From Trema orientale (lineage: Eukaryota > Streptophyta > Magnoliopsida > Rosales > Cannabaceae): a stretch of 64,000 nt of DNA. The first letter of the stretch is position 1; each line of letters opens with the position of its first letter. This document shows positions 45,455-58,882 of the stretch, one piece after another. The DNA lies in the NCBI GenBank assembly GCA_002914845.1, contig JXTC01000162.1, positions 288,904 to 352,903 of the forward strand. Direction: 5' to 3'. The notes beneath the pieces were generated by a model. The model was given only the letters and a program-made list of their open reading frames with translations, was not told where the DNA came from and searched no databases. The position numbers and the translations under genes were made by a program.

Positions 45455-47976
45455 TGTGATGCTCAAGATTCTCACATGCATAATAAGCTAGTAATAAACA
45501 TGTTCATATTGCATAATAGACATGTCATGAAACTAGTGTCAATTTCATGGTAAATTGCTTAAGTTGATTGTTAAATGCTTTCGATATATATTATTGTACT
45601 AGTATTTGTTGAAATGCTCTCATGTAGTATAAAAGCTCAGTACCCTCAAAGAGAGAGCTTGGTGTGTGAGAGGAATAAAGAATACATTTATGAATAGTAA
45701 TATCATATGCACATGTACTAAAATCATGTCTGTTGATAACTTGGTCAAATAGTAGTTTTTCGATAAAATACATTTTTCACGCTTTTCGGAGCAAAATTCA
45801 CTGTGTGTTTAATACATCAAATAGCTTTAATTTAATGTTTTGGACTCATTTATAGAATTTTATTTGTCGGCCCCAGGTAAGCACGGGGTGGCAGTCACTG
45901 TACTGAATTGGTGTTTAGTTGCACTAAGCTAGCTTAGATTCAGCTTAATCGCGTAATGTCAATTTTGTGCATTCTATTAATTGGGTATTAATACTATGTT
46001 GCAATATTAATTGGAGTCTAATTGACTTATTTTTTTATGTTTAATGATTGGTTATGGGGTTAAGTTCCACCAAATTACAATAAGATTGGTCATATGGGAT
46101 TATTGGTCAAAGTATAACTAGTTTTCACCTTCTAAGCTAGGTTTCACCATTTTGGCCTACACTTGGGTATATGGGATTGACTAGCAATGTGGTGAGTATG
46201 CTAAGGATGTTTTATAGCTGGACACATAGAAAATAAGGTGCAAAATACCCAAAATACCCCTTAGAACTTAAGTCATGCCATTTCTTAGTCATTAAGTATC
46301 ACTTTTAGACCAAATCCAGTCACTTTCTTTCTCTTTCTGTCCAGCCACGACCTGAAGCTCCCTAACTCTTTTATAGACTTCTCTCAACTCCCTTAATCCA
46401 TATCCAAGAGTTTCCAAGTAGTAGAACTCAATTTGAAAATCAAGAAAGCAAGATAGGTCCAAACTAGTTAAGGTAATTCTACTAGCTCTTCTTCCTAGGT
46501 TTTGTTTTCTTATTTCAATTCTCCACTTGATACTACTTAAATAATGGTTCCTCTAGGTCCTCTTAAGTCTTAAAATCAAAATCAAAGCCTTGGGAATCAG
46601 TTTTGTGGAGGTAGAAGGCAAGAGTTTCAACAAAAGTTCAAACTAGTCAAGGTGAGCTTTTTGTGGAATTTAGAATTGGTAATTTATTTCTATTGCTATA
46701 GCTCTTAAATCAAAGCTTTTATTTGATGGATAAAGGTCCTAGGAAACCTTATATATGGCTGGAAAAGAAGAATTTAAGTGGAGGATTAAAGTTAGACTTA
46801 AAGCCCCAAAATTTGCTATTTGTGGATTCAAGTATTTTCATTGTTGGAATAAGTTGTCTACACTTGTAATTTGATTTCTTTACTTAGAATGTGTAAGACA
46901 TTGATTCTTTTATGTAGATTACATCTATTTACTAGCTGGTTGTGATGATATACAAGTATAAAAATAGGGAAGGTGCTGTCGAAATATTTTTAAAACCAAA
47001 TGGTACCATTTAGAAGCAAATGGACTAGTTTTTATGAAAGTAGGTGACATTTTAGTTCATTTTGTAATTAGGCTTCCTTATTTTGTAAAAGTTGCAATTC
47101 AGTCTTGTGCTTATTTTCTTTAAGCATTTTACATTTTAGTTCATTTTGTGATTTCCAAAGAAGTGAAGTTTTCCACGCAATGGATTTGAAGTAGTACCAT
47201 TGTACTGATTTTACGAGATATGTTTTAAGTACATTGTTTAATCTATCTGCGCTAGGTAAGTATGGTTTACACAGGCATCCTTCCAATATAGGAGGGCACG
47301 GCTTACCGACTGCCAGGACTGAGCATTGTACTATGAGATTTATTATGTGCATTACCTAGTCAGCTTGCATTGGGTAGGTATAGTTCGCATTGGCTATGTA
47401 TTTCCTTCCCGCATAGGTAGGCACGGCCTACCGACTTTCGCGACTTTGTAGTGTACTCAAGGGCCCTATAAAGAAACGTTTTCTAAGAAAAGTGCGTCAA
47501 AATAAAAAGTTATGAAAGAAAGAGTACAATGGGAATTTCAATGAAGTTTGTGCATGAAACATGTTCACGAGCATGCATGACCTTTACTTACTGAGCATTA
47601 GCTCATTTAGTTCTGTGATGCAGGTGAGGAGATATATGATGTATAGAGTTGCTGGTTGGCTAGCACGCTTTCTTGTCACTATGATCACACAGATGTAGAC
47701 GAGCTTAACTTGTGGGCGATATTTTCTTTGTATTTTGACATTTCGGTGTGTTGTAAATGTTACTGCTGTTGGCAAGATAAACTGATAAAGACTTTTTGGT
47801 TGTACATTTTGTAAAGAAACTTTTAAAAAGTAATGCCATATAGCTTCTTTTATTTTACAGTTTGAAAAGTTTAAATTTGGCCCACCTTTTTACAAAATCG
47901 AAAATATGGTTTATGAAAGAATAATACTTCCTAGTTTGACCTATATGGTGATATAGTTAAGCTAGGGAGTGTTACA
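45455..47976 (+). repeat. 5' LTR of the Tekay-like element
   Basis: 2,522 bp, TG..CA bounded. Near 47230-47450 it has two diverged copies of a roughly 110-bp segment with short GC-rich words such as ggcacggc-taccgact. Confidence 0.92.
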
Positions 47977-47980
47977 GTTG

Positions 47981-47994
47981 TGGTATCAGAGCGG
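47981..47994 (+). other. Primer-binding site (tRNA-iMet)
   Basis: TGGTATCAGAGCGG lies 4 nt after the 5' LTR. The first 12 nt are the usual plant initiator-Met tRNA complement. Confidence 0.9.
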
Positions 47995-50900
47995 AGGTTT
48001 AGTCATTTCTGAAGACTGCCTACATATGTATGATCATAAGATAGAAAGCTTAGTCAACTAGTTAGTCTAATTGTTTTCATATGTGCGCTTCATTTCTATT
48101 ATATAAGTTTGATTTATACATTATTATTGGCTATTATGTTTGTTTGTAAGTAAATGGTCACTATACAGGAAATCATACCGAGGGATAAAGGTCAAACAGA
48201 GGGCTGATCAAGAGAATGACAAAGATACTACTATACATCGATTGGGTGAATTAGTAGATAGACAAGCTCAACAAATAGAGAGGCTTATAGAACGAGATCA
48301 AAGGAGAGAGGAACAATTACCGGTACAAGCAATAGCTAGACAAAAAAATTATGAACCAGTTTTTGAAAGGTTCAGGAAGAATAAACCTCCAGTTTTCAAA
48401 GGTGAAACAGATCCATTATTAGCTGAGGAATGGATTCAGAGTTTGGAAGGTATCTTTGATTACATAAGAATCCCTGAGGAGGAGAAAGTTTCTTGTGCTA
48501 CTTACATGTTCCAAATGGATGCTAGGCATTGGTGGGATTCCATGAAGTCAATCATTGATGTTGGCAGGTTGACTTGGGAGAGATTTAAGGAAATCTTTTA
48601 TAGGAAGTATTTTAATAAAGCTCATTGACTTGCAATGGTAGCTGAGTTTACTAATTTGAGGCAAGGTGGCATGTCTGTGTGTGACTATATAAAGAAATTT
48701 GATGAGCTATCCCACTTTGCTCCTCATATGGTGGGTACCAACGAGTTGAAAGTTAATCAGCTTTTACAGGGGCTGAAAGCTAAAATATATAGGCATATTA
48801 AGATGTCTACAAGAAAAGGTGTCCTTTACACAGAAGTTGCAGAGAAAGCCCTTGAAGCTGAAGAAGCCGAACTGAAAGTGGTAAAAGCACTATAAATTAG
48901 AAGAAACATAAACATGGCAAGGAGAAATGCAAATTTCGGAAAGGGTACTCAACCAGGATTTAATTGAGGCAAAAGAAAGTTCCTACAGGGTCAAGGACAA
49001 AGACAAGATCCTTCAAAGTGCCTAGCAACAGGTTAACAAATGCAATCTAATTCAAACCAGAAAGTTAAATATCCCAAATATGGAAGGCCTCATAAAGGTG
49101 AATGTCTTTTGGGTAGTAGGGCGTGTTATACATGTGGTAAGACAGGACATTTTTCTAAGAATTGTCCCTCCACCTCTGATGAACAAAGGAAAGTTTCAGC
49201 TCGTGTGTTTACCATAACTGCGATAGATGCTGAGGCTGATCCATCAGTTGTAGCAGGTGAGATCTCTATCTTTGATATCCTCGAAAATACATTAATAGAT
49301 TCAGGAGCTACACATTCATTTGCATCATCAGCATATGTGAGAAAATTGGGCAGATCACCTTAAACTTTGAATTTAAGATACTGTATAACTATTCCATCAG
49401 GAGAAGTGCTATATTCTGGTCAAGTTTTGAGAGCGTGTCCAATACAGATAGATGGTAGATAGTTGTGGGCAGACTTAATAGTATTGGATATACAGGATTT
49501 TGAGGTGATTTTAGGTATGGATTGGTTATCTAAGTATCATGTTAGCATTGATTATAACAGTAAGAGAGTAATATTTCAGCCACCTGGTGAAGAGAAGTTT
49601 ACTTTCCTTGGGTCTTCTAAGAAGAAAATGGTACCAATTATTTCAATGATAAAAGCAAAGAAGTTACTTGAGAAAGGATGTACTGGTTATTTGGTAAATG
49701 TAATGGATACTAGAGAGGAAGTTAAGATGAAGCCAGAGGAAGTACCAGTAGTTAATGAATTTCTCGAGGTATTCCTAGAAGATCTACCAGGATTACCACC
49801 TGATAGAGAGATAGAGTTTGTTATTGACTTACTACCTGGTACAGCTCCTATAAAGCACCGTATAGAATGGCTCCAGCAGAGTTGAAGGAACTGAAGGTAC
49901 AATTACGGGAACTTTTGGACAAGAGTTTCGTACGCCCAAGTTTTTCACCATGGGGTACTCCAATGTAGTTTGTAAAGAAGAAAAATAGAACTATGAGGCT
50001 TTGTCTTGATTATAGAGAGTTAAATAAGGTTTCAATCAAGAATAAGTATTCTCTCCCTAGAATTGATGATTTGTTTGATCAGTTACAAGGAGCTTCAGTG
50101 TTTTCCAAGATTGATTTAAGATCTGGATACCATCAATTGAAGATCAAAGAAGAAGATATTCCTAAGACAGCTTTTAGAATAAGATACGGGCACTGTAAGT
50201 TCTTAGTGATGCCCTTTGGCTTAACTAATGTCCCAGCTACTTTTATAGATATGATGAACAGAGTATTCAAGGGTTTCTTGGATAGTTTTGTTATAGTGTT
50301 CATTGATGATATTTTAATCTACTCATGCTCAAAGGAGGAGCACATAGAGTATTTGAGAACAGTTTTGAGGATCTTGAAAGAAAAGCAGTTGTATGCAAAG
50401 TTTAAGAAGTGTGAGTTCTGGTTGGAGAAAGTTATCTTCCTTGGTCATATAGTGTCTGGAAATGGTATTTCTGTGGACCAACAAAAGTTGAAGTTGTAAG
50501 TAATTGGTCAAGACCTACCAATGTTTCAGAGATTCGTAGTTTCTTGGGATTGACTGGTTACTATAGATGGTTTGTAGAAGGATTTTCTAAGTTGGCTTCT
50601 CCATTGACTCAGTTGACGAGAAAGAACATGAAATTTTATTCGGATGATAATTGTGAAAAGAGTTTTCAAGAGTTAAAGTATTGTTTTGTCATAGCTCCTC
50701 CTATACTTTCTATACCCACTGGATCTGGAGGATTTATTATTTATAGTGATGCTTCAAAGAGTGGCCTAGGTTGTGTTTTGATGCAAAATGGTAAGATTAT
50801 CACCTATGCTTCTAGGCAACTGAAAGAATATGAAAAGAAATATCCTACTCATGATTTGGAGCTAGCAGCAGTAGTTTTTGCACTGAAGATTTGGAGACAT

Positions 50901-52664
50901 TATCTTTATGGAGAAAGATGTCAAATCTACGCAGACCATAAAAGTCTCAAGTATTTCTTTACCCAAAAAGAACTAAATATGAGACAGAAAAGATGGCTGG
51001 AACTAGTGAAAGACTATGACTGTGAGATTAACTATCATCCAGGAAAAGTTAATGTGGTTGCAGATGCTCTAAGTAGAAAGTCATTAGCTGCTATGTCACT
51101 TAAGTATATCGATTGGAAACATCTTTTGATAGATTTGCATCGATTGGAATTAGAGATAGTGCCTAGAGGTTTAATGGAGAAATTAGCAGCTCTTACATTA
51201 CAACCTACAATTTTGGAGAGAATTAAGCAAAGCCAGAATACAGATCCCTATTTGACAAGTTTGAAGATTAAGATAGAGTCTGGAAAGGAGGTGGCCTTCC
51301 AGATTTCTAGTTATGGTGTAATCAGATATAGAAATAGACTGTGTGCCAGATAGAACAATTAGAAAGGAGATATTGACAGAAGCTCACACTACTCCCTACT
51401 CTGTGCATCCCGGTACTACAAAGATGTATAGGGATTTAAAAATCCATTACTGGTGGCCAAGTATGAAGAAGGATGTGATTGAGTTTGTAGAACAACGTCT
51501 CACATGCCAGCAAGTTAAAGCTGAACATCAAAGACCTGCTGGTACATTGAAGCCTATACATGTGCCACAATAGAAATAGGAAGAGATTGCTATGGATTTG
51601 GTTGTTGGACTCCCTAAGACAAATAAAGGTTATGATGCTATTTGGGTGATTGTGGATAGATATACTAAGTCCACCTATTTCCTGCTGATTAAAGTAACTT
51701 ATAGCTTGGATCAATTGGCTCGGTTGTATGTTCAAGAAATTCTCAGACTACATGGTGTTCCAAATGTTATCATTTCTGACCGAGATTCTAGATTCACTTC
51801 TGGAAGAGGGTTCAGGATGCTATGGGTAAGAAACTGGCATTCAGTACAACTTTTCATCCTTAAACAGATGGACAATCAGAGAGAACTATACAGACTCTTA
51901 AGAATATGCTTAGAGCTTGTGTGTTAGATTTTCATGGGTCTTGGAGTAAGTACTTGCCACTGATAGAATTTGCCTACAACAATAGTTATCAAGCTTCAAT
52001 TAAAATACCTCCGTATGAAGCATTGTATGGAAGAAAATGTATATCTCCAATTCACTGGGATGAGACGAGAGAAAGGAAATTTTTTGGTCAAGAATTGGTA
52101 AGAGAAACAGCTGAAGTAGTAGAAAAGATTCGTAAAAGGTTATTAGCTGTTCAGAATAAACAGAAGCAGTATGCTGATCCTAGAAGGAGAGAGGTCACGT
52201 TTAGTGTTGGAGACAAAGTATTTTTGAAGGTTGCTCCTATGAAGGGAATCATGAGGCTTGGGAAGAAAGGGAAGCTTAGTCCCAGATATATAGGCCCATT
52301 TGAGATACTTGACAAAGGTGGAGATGTTGCCTATAGACTTATTTTGCCACCATCATTATCAAATGTACACAACATTTTTGACGTCTCTATGTTAAGGAGA
52401 TATATTCCAAACCCATCACATGTTTTGAGTTTTGAGCCGTTAGAGTTGAGCCAAGATATGAGCTATGAAAAACAACCAGTGGAGATTTTGGATAGAAAAG
52501 AAAAGGAGCTTAGAAACAAGAAGATCCCTTTAGTCAAAGTACTATGGAGGAACCATGAAGTACACGAGGCCACATGGGAAAGAGAAGAAGAGATGAAAAC
52601 TAAGTATCCTCACTTATTTGGGTAAGTAAATTTCAAGGATGAAATTTAATAAGGAGGGAAGGAT

Positions 52665-55577
52665 TGTGATACCCAAGATTCTCACATGCATAATAAGCCA
52701 ATAATAAACATGTTCATATTGCGCAATAGACATATCATGAAACTAGTGTCAATTTCATGGTAAATTGCTTAAGCTGATTGTTAAATGCTTTCGATATATA
52801 TTATTGTACTAATATTTGTTGAAGTGCTCTCATGCAGTGTAAAGGCACAGTACCCTCAAAGAGAGAGCTTGGTATGTGAGAGGAATAAAGAATACATTCA
52901 TGAATAGTAATACTATATGCACATGCACTAAAATCATGTCTGTTGATAACTTGGTCAAATAGTAGTTTTTTGGTAAAATACATTTTTTACGCTTTTCGGA
53001 GCCAAATTCACTGTGTGTTTAATATATCAAATAGCTTTAATTTAATATTTAGGACTCATTTATAGCATTTTATTTGTCGGACCCAGGTAAGCACGAGGTG
53101 GCAGTCACTGTACTGAATTGGTGTTTAGTTGCACTAAGCTAGCTTAGATTCAGCTTAATCGTGTAATGTCAATTTTATGCGTTCTATTAATTAGGCATTG
53201 ATACTATGTTGCATTATTAATTGGAGTCTAATTGACTTATTTTTTTATGTTTAACGATTGGTTATGGGGCTAGGTTCCACCAAATTACAATAAGATTGGT
53301 CATATGGGATTATAGGTCAAAGTATGACTAGTTTTTACCTTCTAAGCTAGGTTTCACCATTTTGGCCTACACTTGGGTGTATGGGATTGACCAGCAATGT
53401 GGTGAGTATGCTAAGGATGTTTTAGAGCTGGAAACATGGAAAGTAAGATGCAAAATACCCAAAATACCCCTTAGAACTTAAGTTATGCCATTTCTTAGTC
53501 ATTAAGTATCACTTTTAGACCAAATCTGGTCACTTTCTTTCTCTTTCTGTCCAGCCACGACCTGAAACTCCCTAACTCTTTTCTAGACTTCTCTCAACTC
53601 CCTTAAGCCATATCCAAGAGTTTCCAACTGGTAAAAATCAATTTGTTGCTCAAGAAAGCAAGATAGGTCCAAACTAGTCAAGGTAATTCTACTAGCTCTT
53701 CTTCCTAGGTTTTGTTTTTTTATTTCAATTCTCCACTTGATACTACTTAAATAATGGTTCCTCTAGGTCCTCTTAGGTCTTAAAATCAAAATCAAAACCT
53801 TGGGAATCAGTTTTGTAGAGGTAGAAGGCAAGAGCTTCAACAAAAGTTCAAACTAGTCAAGGTGAGCTTTTTGTGGAATTTAGAATTGGTAATTTATTTC
53901 TATTGCTTTAGCTCTTAAATAAAGCTTTTATTTGATGAATAAAGGTCCTAGGAAACCTTATATATGGCTGGAAAAGAAGAATTTAAGTGGAGGATTAAAG
54001 TTAGACTTAAAGCCCGAAAATTTGCTATTTGTGGATTCAAGTGTTTTCATTGTTGGAATAAGTTGTCTACACTTGTAATTTGATTTCTTTACTTGGAATG
54101 TGTAAGACATTAATTCTTTTATGTAGATTACATCTATTTACTGGCTGGTTGTGATGATATACAAGTGTAAAAGTGGTTTTAAACTTAGTCTAAATCGAAA
54201 AGAATTTTAGTGTAACTAGGTTATTCTAAATGATCTTCTTTGAGGTGTATATGTGGGAATTGGCTTATAGATTGTTATTGCAGGTCTTGAACTAGGATTT
54301 TAATCATGTGAGGATGTCCTAAAAATAGGAGAGGTGTTATCCAAATATTTTTAAAACTAAATGGTACCATTTAGAAGCAAATGGACTAGTTTTATGAAAA
54401 TAAGTGACGTTTTAGTTCATTTTGTGATTAAGTTTCCTTATTTTGTAAAAGTTGTAATTCGGTCTTGTGCTTGTTTTCTTTAAGCATTTTACATTGTAGT
54501 GATTATCTTTATAATAAAATTGACATCAGGTCTTCCACACACTTTGCCACAGAGGATATTGATCCTTTCTGCTATCTTTTTCTACCGAACACAAAGTAAG
54601 TAAAGATTTATTTTAACTGTATCACAAGACAATAGTAGATACAAAATGTTTTCCTACATGCTTATGTGTATTATATTAATTATATATTTTTCATATGGTT
54701 GTCGTAAAGTGTACAAAAGACATAAGCATGACATGATCATTTAAGCATGATTTCTAAAGAAGTGAAGTTTTTCACGCATTGGATTTAAAGTAGTACCATT
54801 GTACTGATTTTACGAGATATGTTTTAAGTACATTTTTTAGTCTGTCTGCGTTGGATAAGTATGGTTTGTACAGGCATCCTTCCCGCATAGGTGGGCACGG
54901 CTTACCGACTGCCGGGACTGAGCATTGTACTATGAGATTTATTAGGTGCTTTACCTAGTCGGTCTGCGTTGGGTAGGTATGGTTCGTATTGGCCATATGT
55001 TTCCTTCCCGCATAGGTAGGTACGGCCTACTAACTGATGCGACTTTGTAGTGTACTCAAGGGCCCTATAAAGAAACATTTTCTAAGAAAAGTGCATCAAA
55101 ATGAAAAGTTATGAAAGAAAGAGTACAATGGGAATTTCAATGAAGTTTATGTATGAAACACGTTCACGAGCATGCATGATCTTTACTTACTGAGCATTAG
55201 CTCATTTGGTTCCTGTGATGCAGGTGAGGAGATATATGATTTATAGAGTTGTTGGTTGGCTAGCACGCTTTCTTGTCGCCATGATCATACAGATATAGAG
55301 GAGCTTAACTTGTGGGCGATGTTTTCTTTGTATTTTAATATTTTGGTGTGTTGTAAATAATACTGCTATTGGTAAGATAAACTGATAAAGACTTTTTCGT
55401 TGTACATTTCGTAAAGACACTTTTAAAAAGTAATGACACGCAGCTTCTTTTGTTTTACAGTTTGAAAAGTTTAAATTTGGCCCCACTTTTTTACAAAAAT
55501 GAAAATATGGTTTATGAAAGAATATTACTTCCTAGTTTGACCTATATAGTGATATAGTTAAGCTAGGGAGTGTTACA
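52665..55577 (+). repeat. 3' LTR of the Tekay-like element
   Basis: 2,913 bp, the same ends as the 5' LTR but longer. Segments near 54170-54320 and 54500-54760 have no counterpart in the 5' LTR. Confidence 0.92.
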
Positions 55578-55978
55578 CATCCTCTATTAGATTCATCCTA
55601 ATAGTTCATAAATTATTTATAGGCAAATTAAAACCCTAACCCTAAACATGCAATTCCAATCCCCAAAAGTCTAATTAGTGTGTGTAGACTCAATAGATTA
55701 CAGGCAATTACCTTAAAATTCAAATGAATTGAATCCTCTTCTTGCTTATCCTTCTTTTTTGAAACTATATGGCTGCCTCTCTGCCTTTTCCATAAAGTAT
55801 ATGTATAAAACTGAGCAGATTACTAGTCTTAGGATTTCTTAAAGGGTCAATTATTCAATTACTAAAGTAACCCCATTAAATACCATTAACTAAGGGCTTT
55901 TTAGTCTTTTATATTATCCTTATATTATTTATAAAATATAAAAAATTCTCTTTTTTTTTTTTGAAACGGGTTGTCACA
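55578..55978 (-). repeat. Left LTR of the old element, second part
   Basis: This aligns with about 60668-61073 (attcatcctaatagttcata, acatgcaattc, aattgaatcctcttcttgct, aaagtaaccccattaaatac). It continues the LTR interrupted at 45454. Confidence 0.9.
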
Positions 55979-58882
55979 TTCTCCTCCTCTAAAAAGAAGT
56001 TTAGTCCTCTAAACTTAAAGTCTTGTATTCTCTAATGAACAAAATATTAATAAATCCACACATGTCTAGGAAAACCTCAACATCTGGGTAAAACTGTGAT
56101 CATCACTTACTAAATTGAAACGATCTTTCTATCAATATGATATGAACTTGAGAATGTAAAATTATTCCAATTTAAGTAATTGAAACGTTAAAGAGAGGTC
56201 ATCACTTCTAAAACTTATCTATCAATAACTCCATATCGTTTCTCGTTTATTATGATAGCTCCTTTATACTTTCATCCAAAAAGAGAATAATATGATGACT
56301 CAAACTTTTCTTTGTACTAACAAAATCAATAGAAATTCTTAATAATTAAAATTCATTGAACCTTTAGTGCCTCTTTCAATTGCATGCCTATAATGCTAAG
56401 AATATACTTCTATTTCTTTGTCAATACTTCATATATAGCTACTCCAATACTAGATCGAAACCACAACTATATACAAATATTATTAAGAGTATTATTTTCT
56501 TCCATAAACCTTTGAAACATTCTTCAATATATTCTCAATGGTCTATATATACATATATACTTTTTTTTTTTGACAATCCATTTATTTCAGATCAATTTTG
56601 TAAAGCTCTAACAAGTCTAATTCAATTTCCAAAATCACGTATAAGGTCTTATAAAGCTTAGATACAATATGATATCTTTATTATAAATGACCACAAGAAT
56701 CATCTTTTGTCTCATTCCGTCTAACTTTAATCTTCAATAGGCCAAAGTATCAAAATTAAATCCAATCACCAAAGCTTACATCAAATAAAAATGCTATGCT
56801 TATAACCAAATTACATATAATTCTAAATCTCAATGTTCACTCAAAATAACCATAGAGATTAAAACCTAGTCGGTTAAGGGATAAGCCAAGTCTAATAGCA
56901 AAAATATGAGTATACTTAGTCAAATAATACACTATATAACTACTTTACAATTTCTAGTAATCATAAATAATCTCGTTATAAAATTCCGCTACCGTATTAT
57001 CTTTCCTATATAGTATACCAAAAGTTTTCAACCTTCGTCTATATAGTCCTCATTCACTTTCCCATAGACTAAATACTAAGAAATATACTAAGTGACTTCT
57101 TTCATATACTAGTCCTCAAAATTTTTTTAGACCTTTATCTTAATACCTCTAGGATTTCTAATGTCTCATACTATGATTTTCACAAAAAAAATATCTTCTA
57201 CAAGTAAAGGAGGTCAATAGAACCACAAATATGAATATCTCTCCACAAACCACATATTTCATAAAAATCAAATAATTTATCAATCTTATAAATATTGATC
57301 GACTTACATATTCTAGTACATAACTATTTTGACCATTTGTTTTATAATCACAATTTTTTTTTCCATCACCGATAATAGTTGAGTTCCTAATAGTAAAACA
57401 CTAAGTTTTCTGAAAATTCTTATCTTATAATTCTTCTAGTTACACATCAAATAAGTACTCTTCAATTTGTTTGTGTAATCCAATATAACTTTCTAGAGAA
57501 GAATAACACCAAACACTATCAAATACAAAGATCACTTTCTCCTATACAGTAACACCATAGAATAAACTTGTGAACTCGTTTACAACAACCATGTATTCTA
57601 ATTTCAACTCTACTACCTAGTATTCATAATCATAACCAAAATATCCATTCACCATATCTCGATTTTTGCTTAGCTATCAAAACAAATATTATTAAGGTAA
57701 CATCATCTCAAAATTATCCAACTGCATAAGTCATTAAGGCTTTATAATTTTTTTTTCCAAGTAATATCATTTTCCAAATCAGTCCGCCATTACGTTTTTC
57801 GAAATATCACTTTCTAATTTATTATTCCACCTATAAGTCGTTCATGCCTATATTTCAATCATATCATCATCAATATTTATAGAAAAACTCATAGTAAGGC
57901 CTTTAACAAAACTAACCTATTTATCCTCAATCCTCTAGTAACAATAACATGTATTCTCATCAGTGAACACAAGCATATAAATTGACACTTCTTATATCAT
58001 CTCTTTATCCTTTACATCAAGGAAACTAGTTATTCAATAAACTCAATGTACTCAATGTTTCATTGTATGTTCTAGCCTATAGCACAAATAATTACACTTT
58101 CTGAAAGAATTTGAAATATTTTCTCTCCATTATCCCATTAATCGATAAACTCAAATAGACATATTTTCGTCACATTGATACCATAACTAGGTAATCTCTA
58201 TTCTATAAATCTCTTACATAGATAATATAAGATTAACAACTCCTTAGAATAATCACACAATTTCTTAGGAACCAAATAATTTCTCTTCTCTAATAATTAA
58301 CTTAGACTTTTTTTAAAAAAAAATAGGGTCAAAAACACTGAGATACAACTCAAGAGAAAGTTGAAGAAAATAGCAAGTAGACTTATAAAGTTTTAATATC
58401 AACTCCAAAGTAAGACTCACTAACTCGATAACTATTCAATATCAATAATAAGAGAAGAAGATTCCAATACCCTAAGTCTATTAATTAAATACAAAAGGAA
58501 ACTAATATCAAAAGCATTAAATACTAGAAACCTCAATATGCAACTACTAAATCTTAAGCGATCCCAAAAGTTCATGTTCATTTTTAAACGATTCCAAAAG
58601 TCTATGTAATATATATGATCACTAACTATGAAGGTTAAACTAATTGTTCCATCAACAACAAAATTTAAGAATACGAACTTAACCTACTTTAATACTCGAA
58701 AAGACCAAAGTAACAAACTTATCAAATTTAAACTAATCACCAATTCAAATATATCTCCAAACTATAACAGAAGTTAAGTCAAACTTAAATGATCTCAACT
58801 TAGTTACCTGATATTCTAAACCTCATAAGATTGACTTATTACGATCCAAATTGTCAAACTTATCCTAATCTCTGATACCACT
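55979..58882 (-). other. Internal region of the old LTR element
   Basis: About 2.9 kb of AT-rich DNA. Read on the minus strand it starts at the right with a primer site (58864-58880) and ends at the left with a purine tract near 55981-55995. I see no gag or pol motif on either strand. Confidence 0.65.
58864..58880 (-). other. Primer-binding site of the old LTR element
   Basis: Read on the minus strand it is TGGTATCAGAGATTAGG, matching the initiator-Met tRNA complement over its first 11 nt. It is 2 nt from the LTR. Confidence 0.8.

Larger units (their letters stand above)
45455..55577 (+). mobile_element. Ty3/gypsy chromovirus (Tekay/Del-like), decayed
   Basis: It is bounded by direct LTRs at 45455-47976 and 52665-55577 (TGTGAT..TTACA) and flanked by CATCA/CATCC, a near-perfect 5-bp target duplication in the older LTR. 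A tRNA-iMet primer site TGGTATCAGAGC lies at 47981-47992 and a purine tract (aaggagggaaggat) just before the right LTR. Internal order is gag (about 48.1-48.9 kb), zinc knuckle CYTCGKTGHFSKNC (about 49.1), protease (DSGAT, about 49.3), reverse transcriptase (FIDDIL, about 50.0-50.5), RNase H (about 50.7-51.1), integrase (about 51.3-52.2) and a C-terminal chromodomain (WRNHEVHEATWE, about 52.5). The protease-to-integrase order and chromodomain place it in the chromoviruses, and the long LTRs fit Tekay/Del. It is broken, with about eight interruptions. LTR divergence is about 4-5% by eye, an age of a few million years. Confidence 0.93.

Noticed and set aside
47981-47994. Possible tRNA gene
   Set aside because: Only the short complement of an initiator-tRNA 3' end is present, directly after an LTR; it is a primer-binding site.
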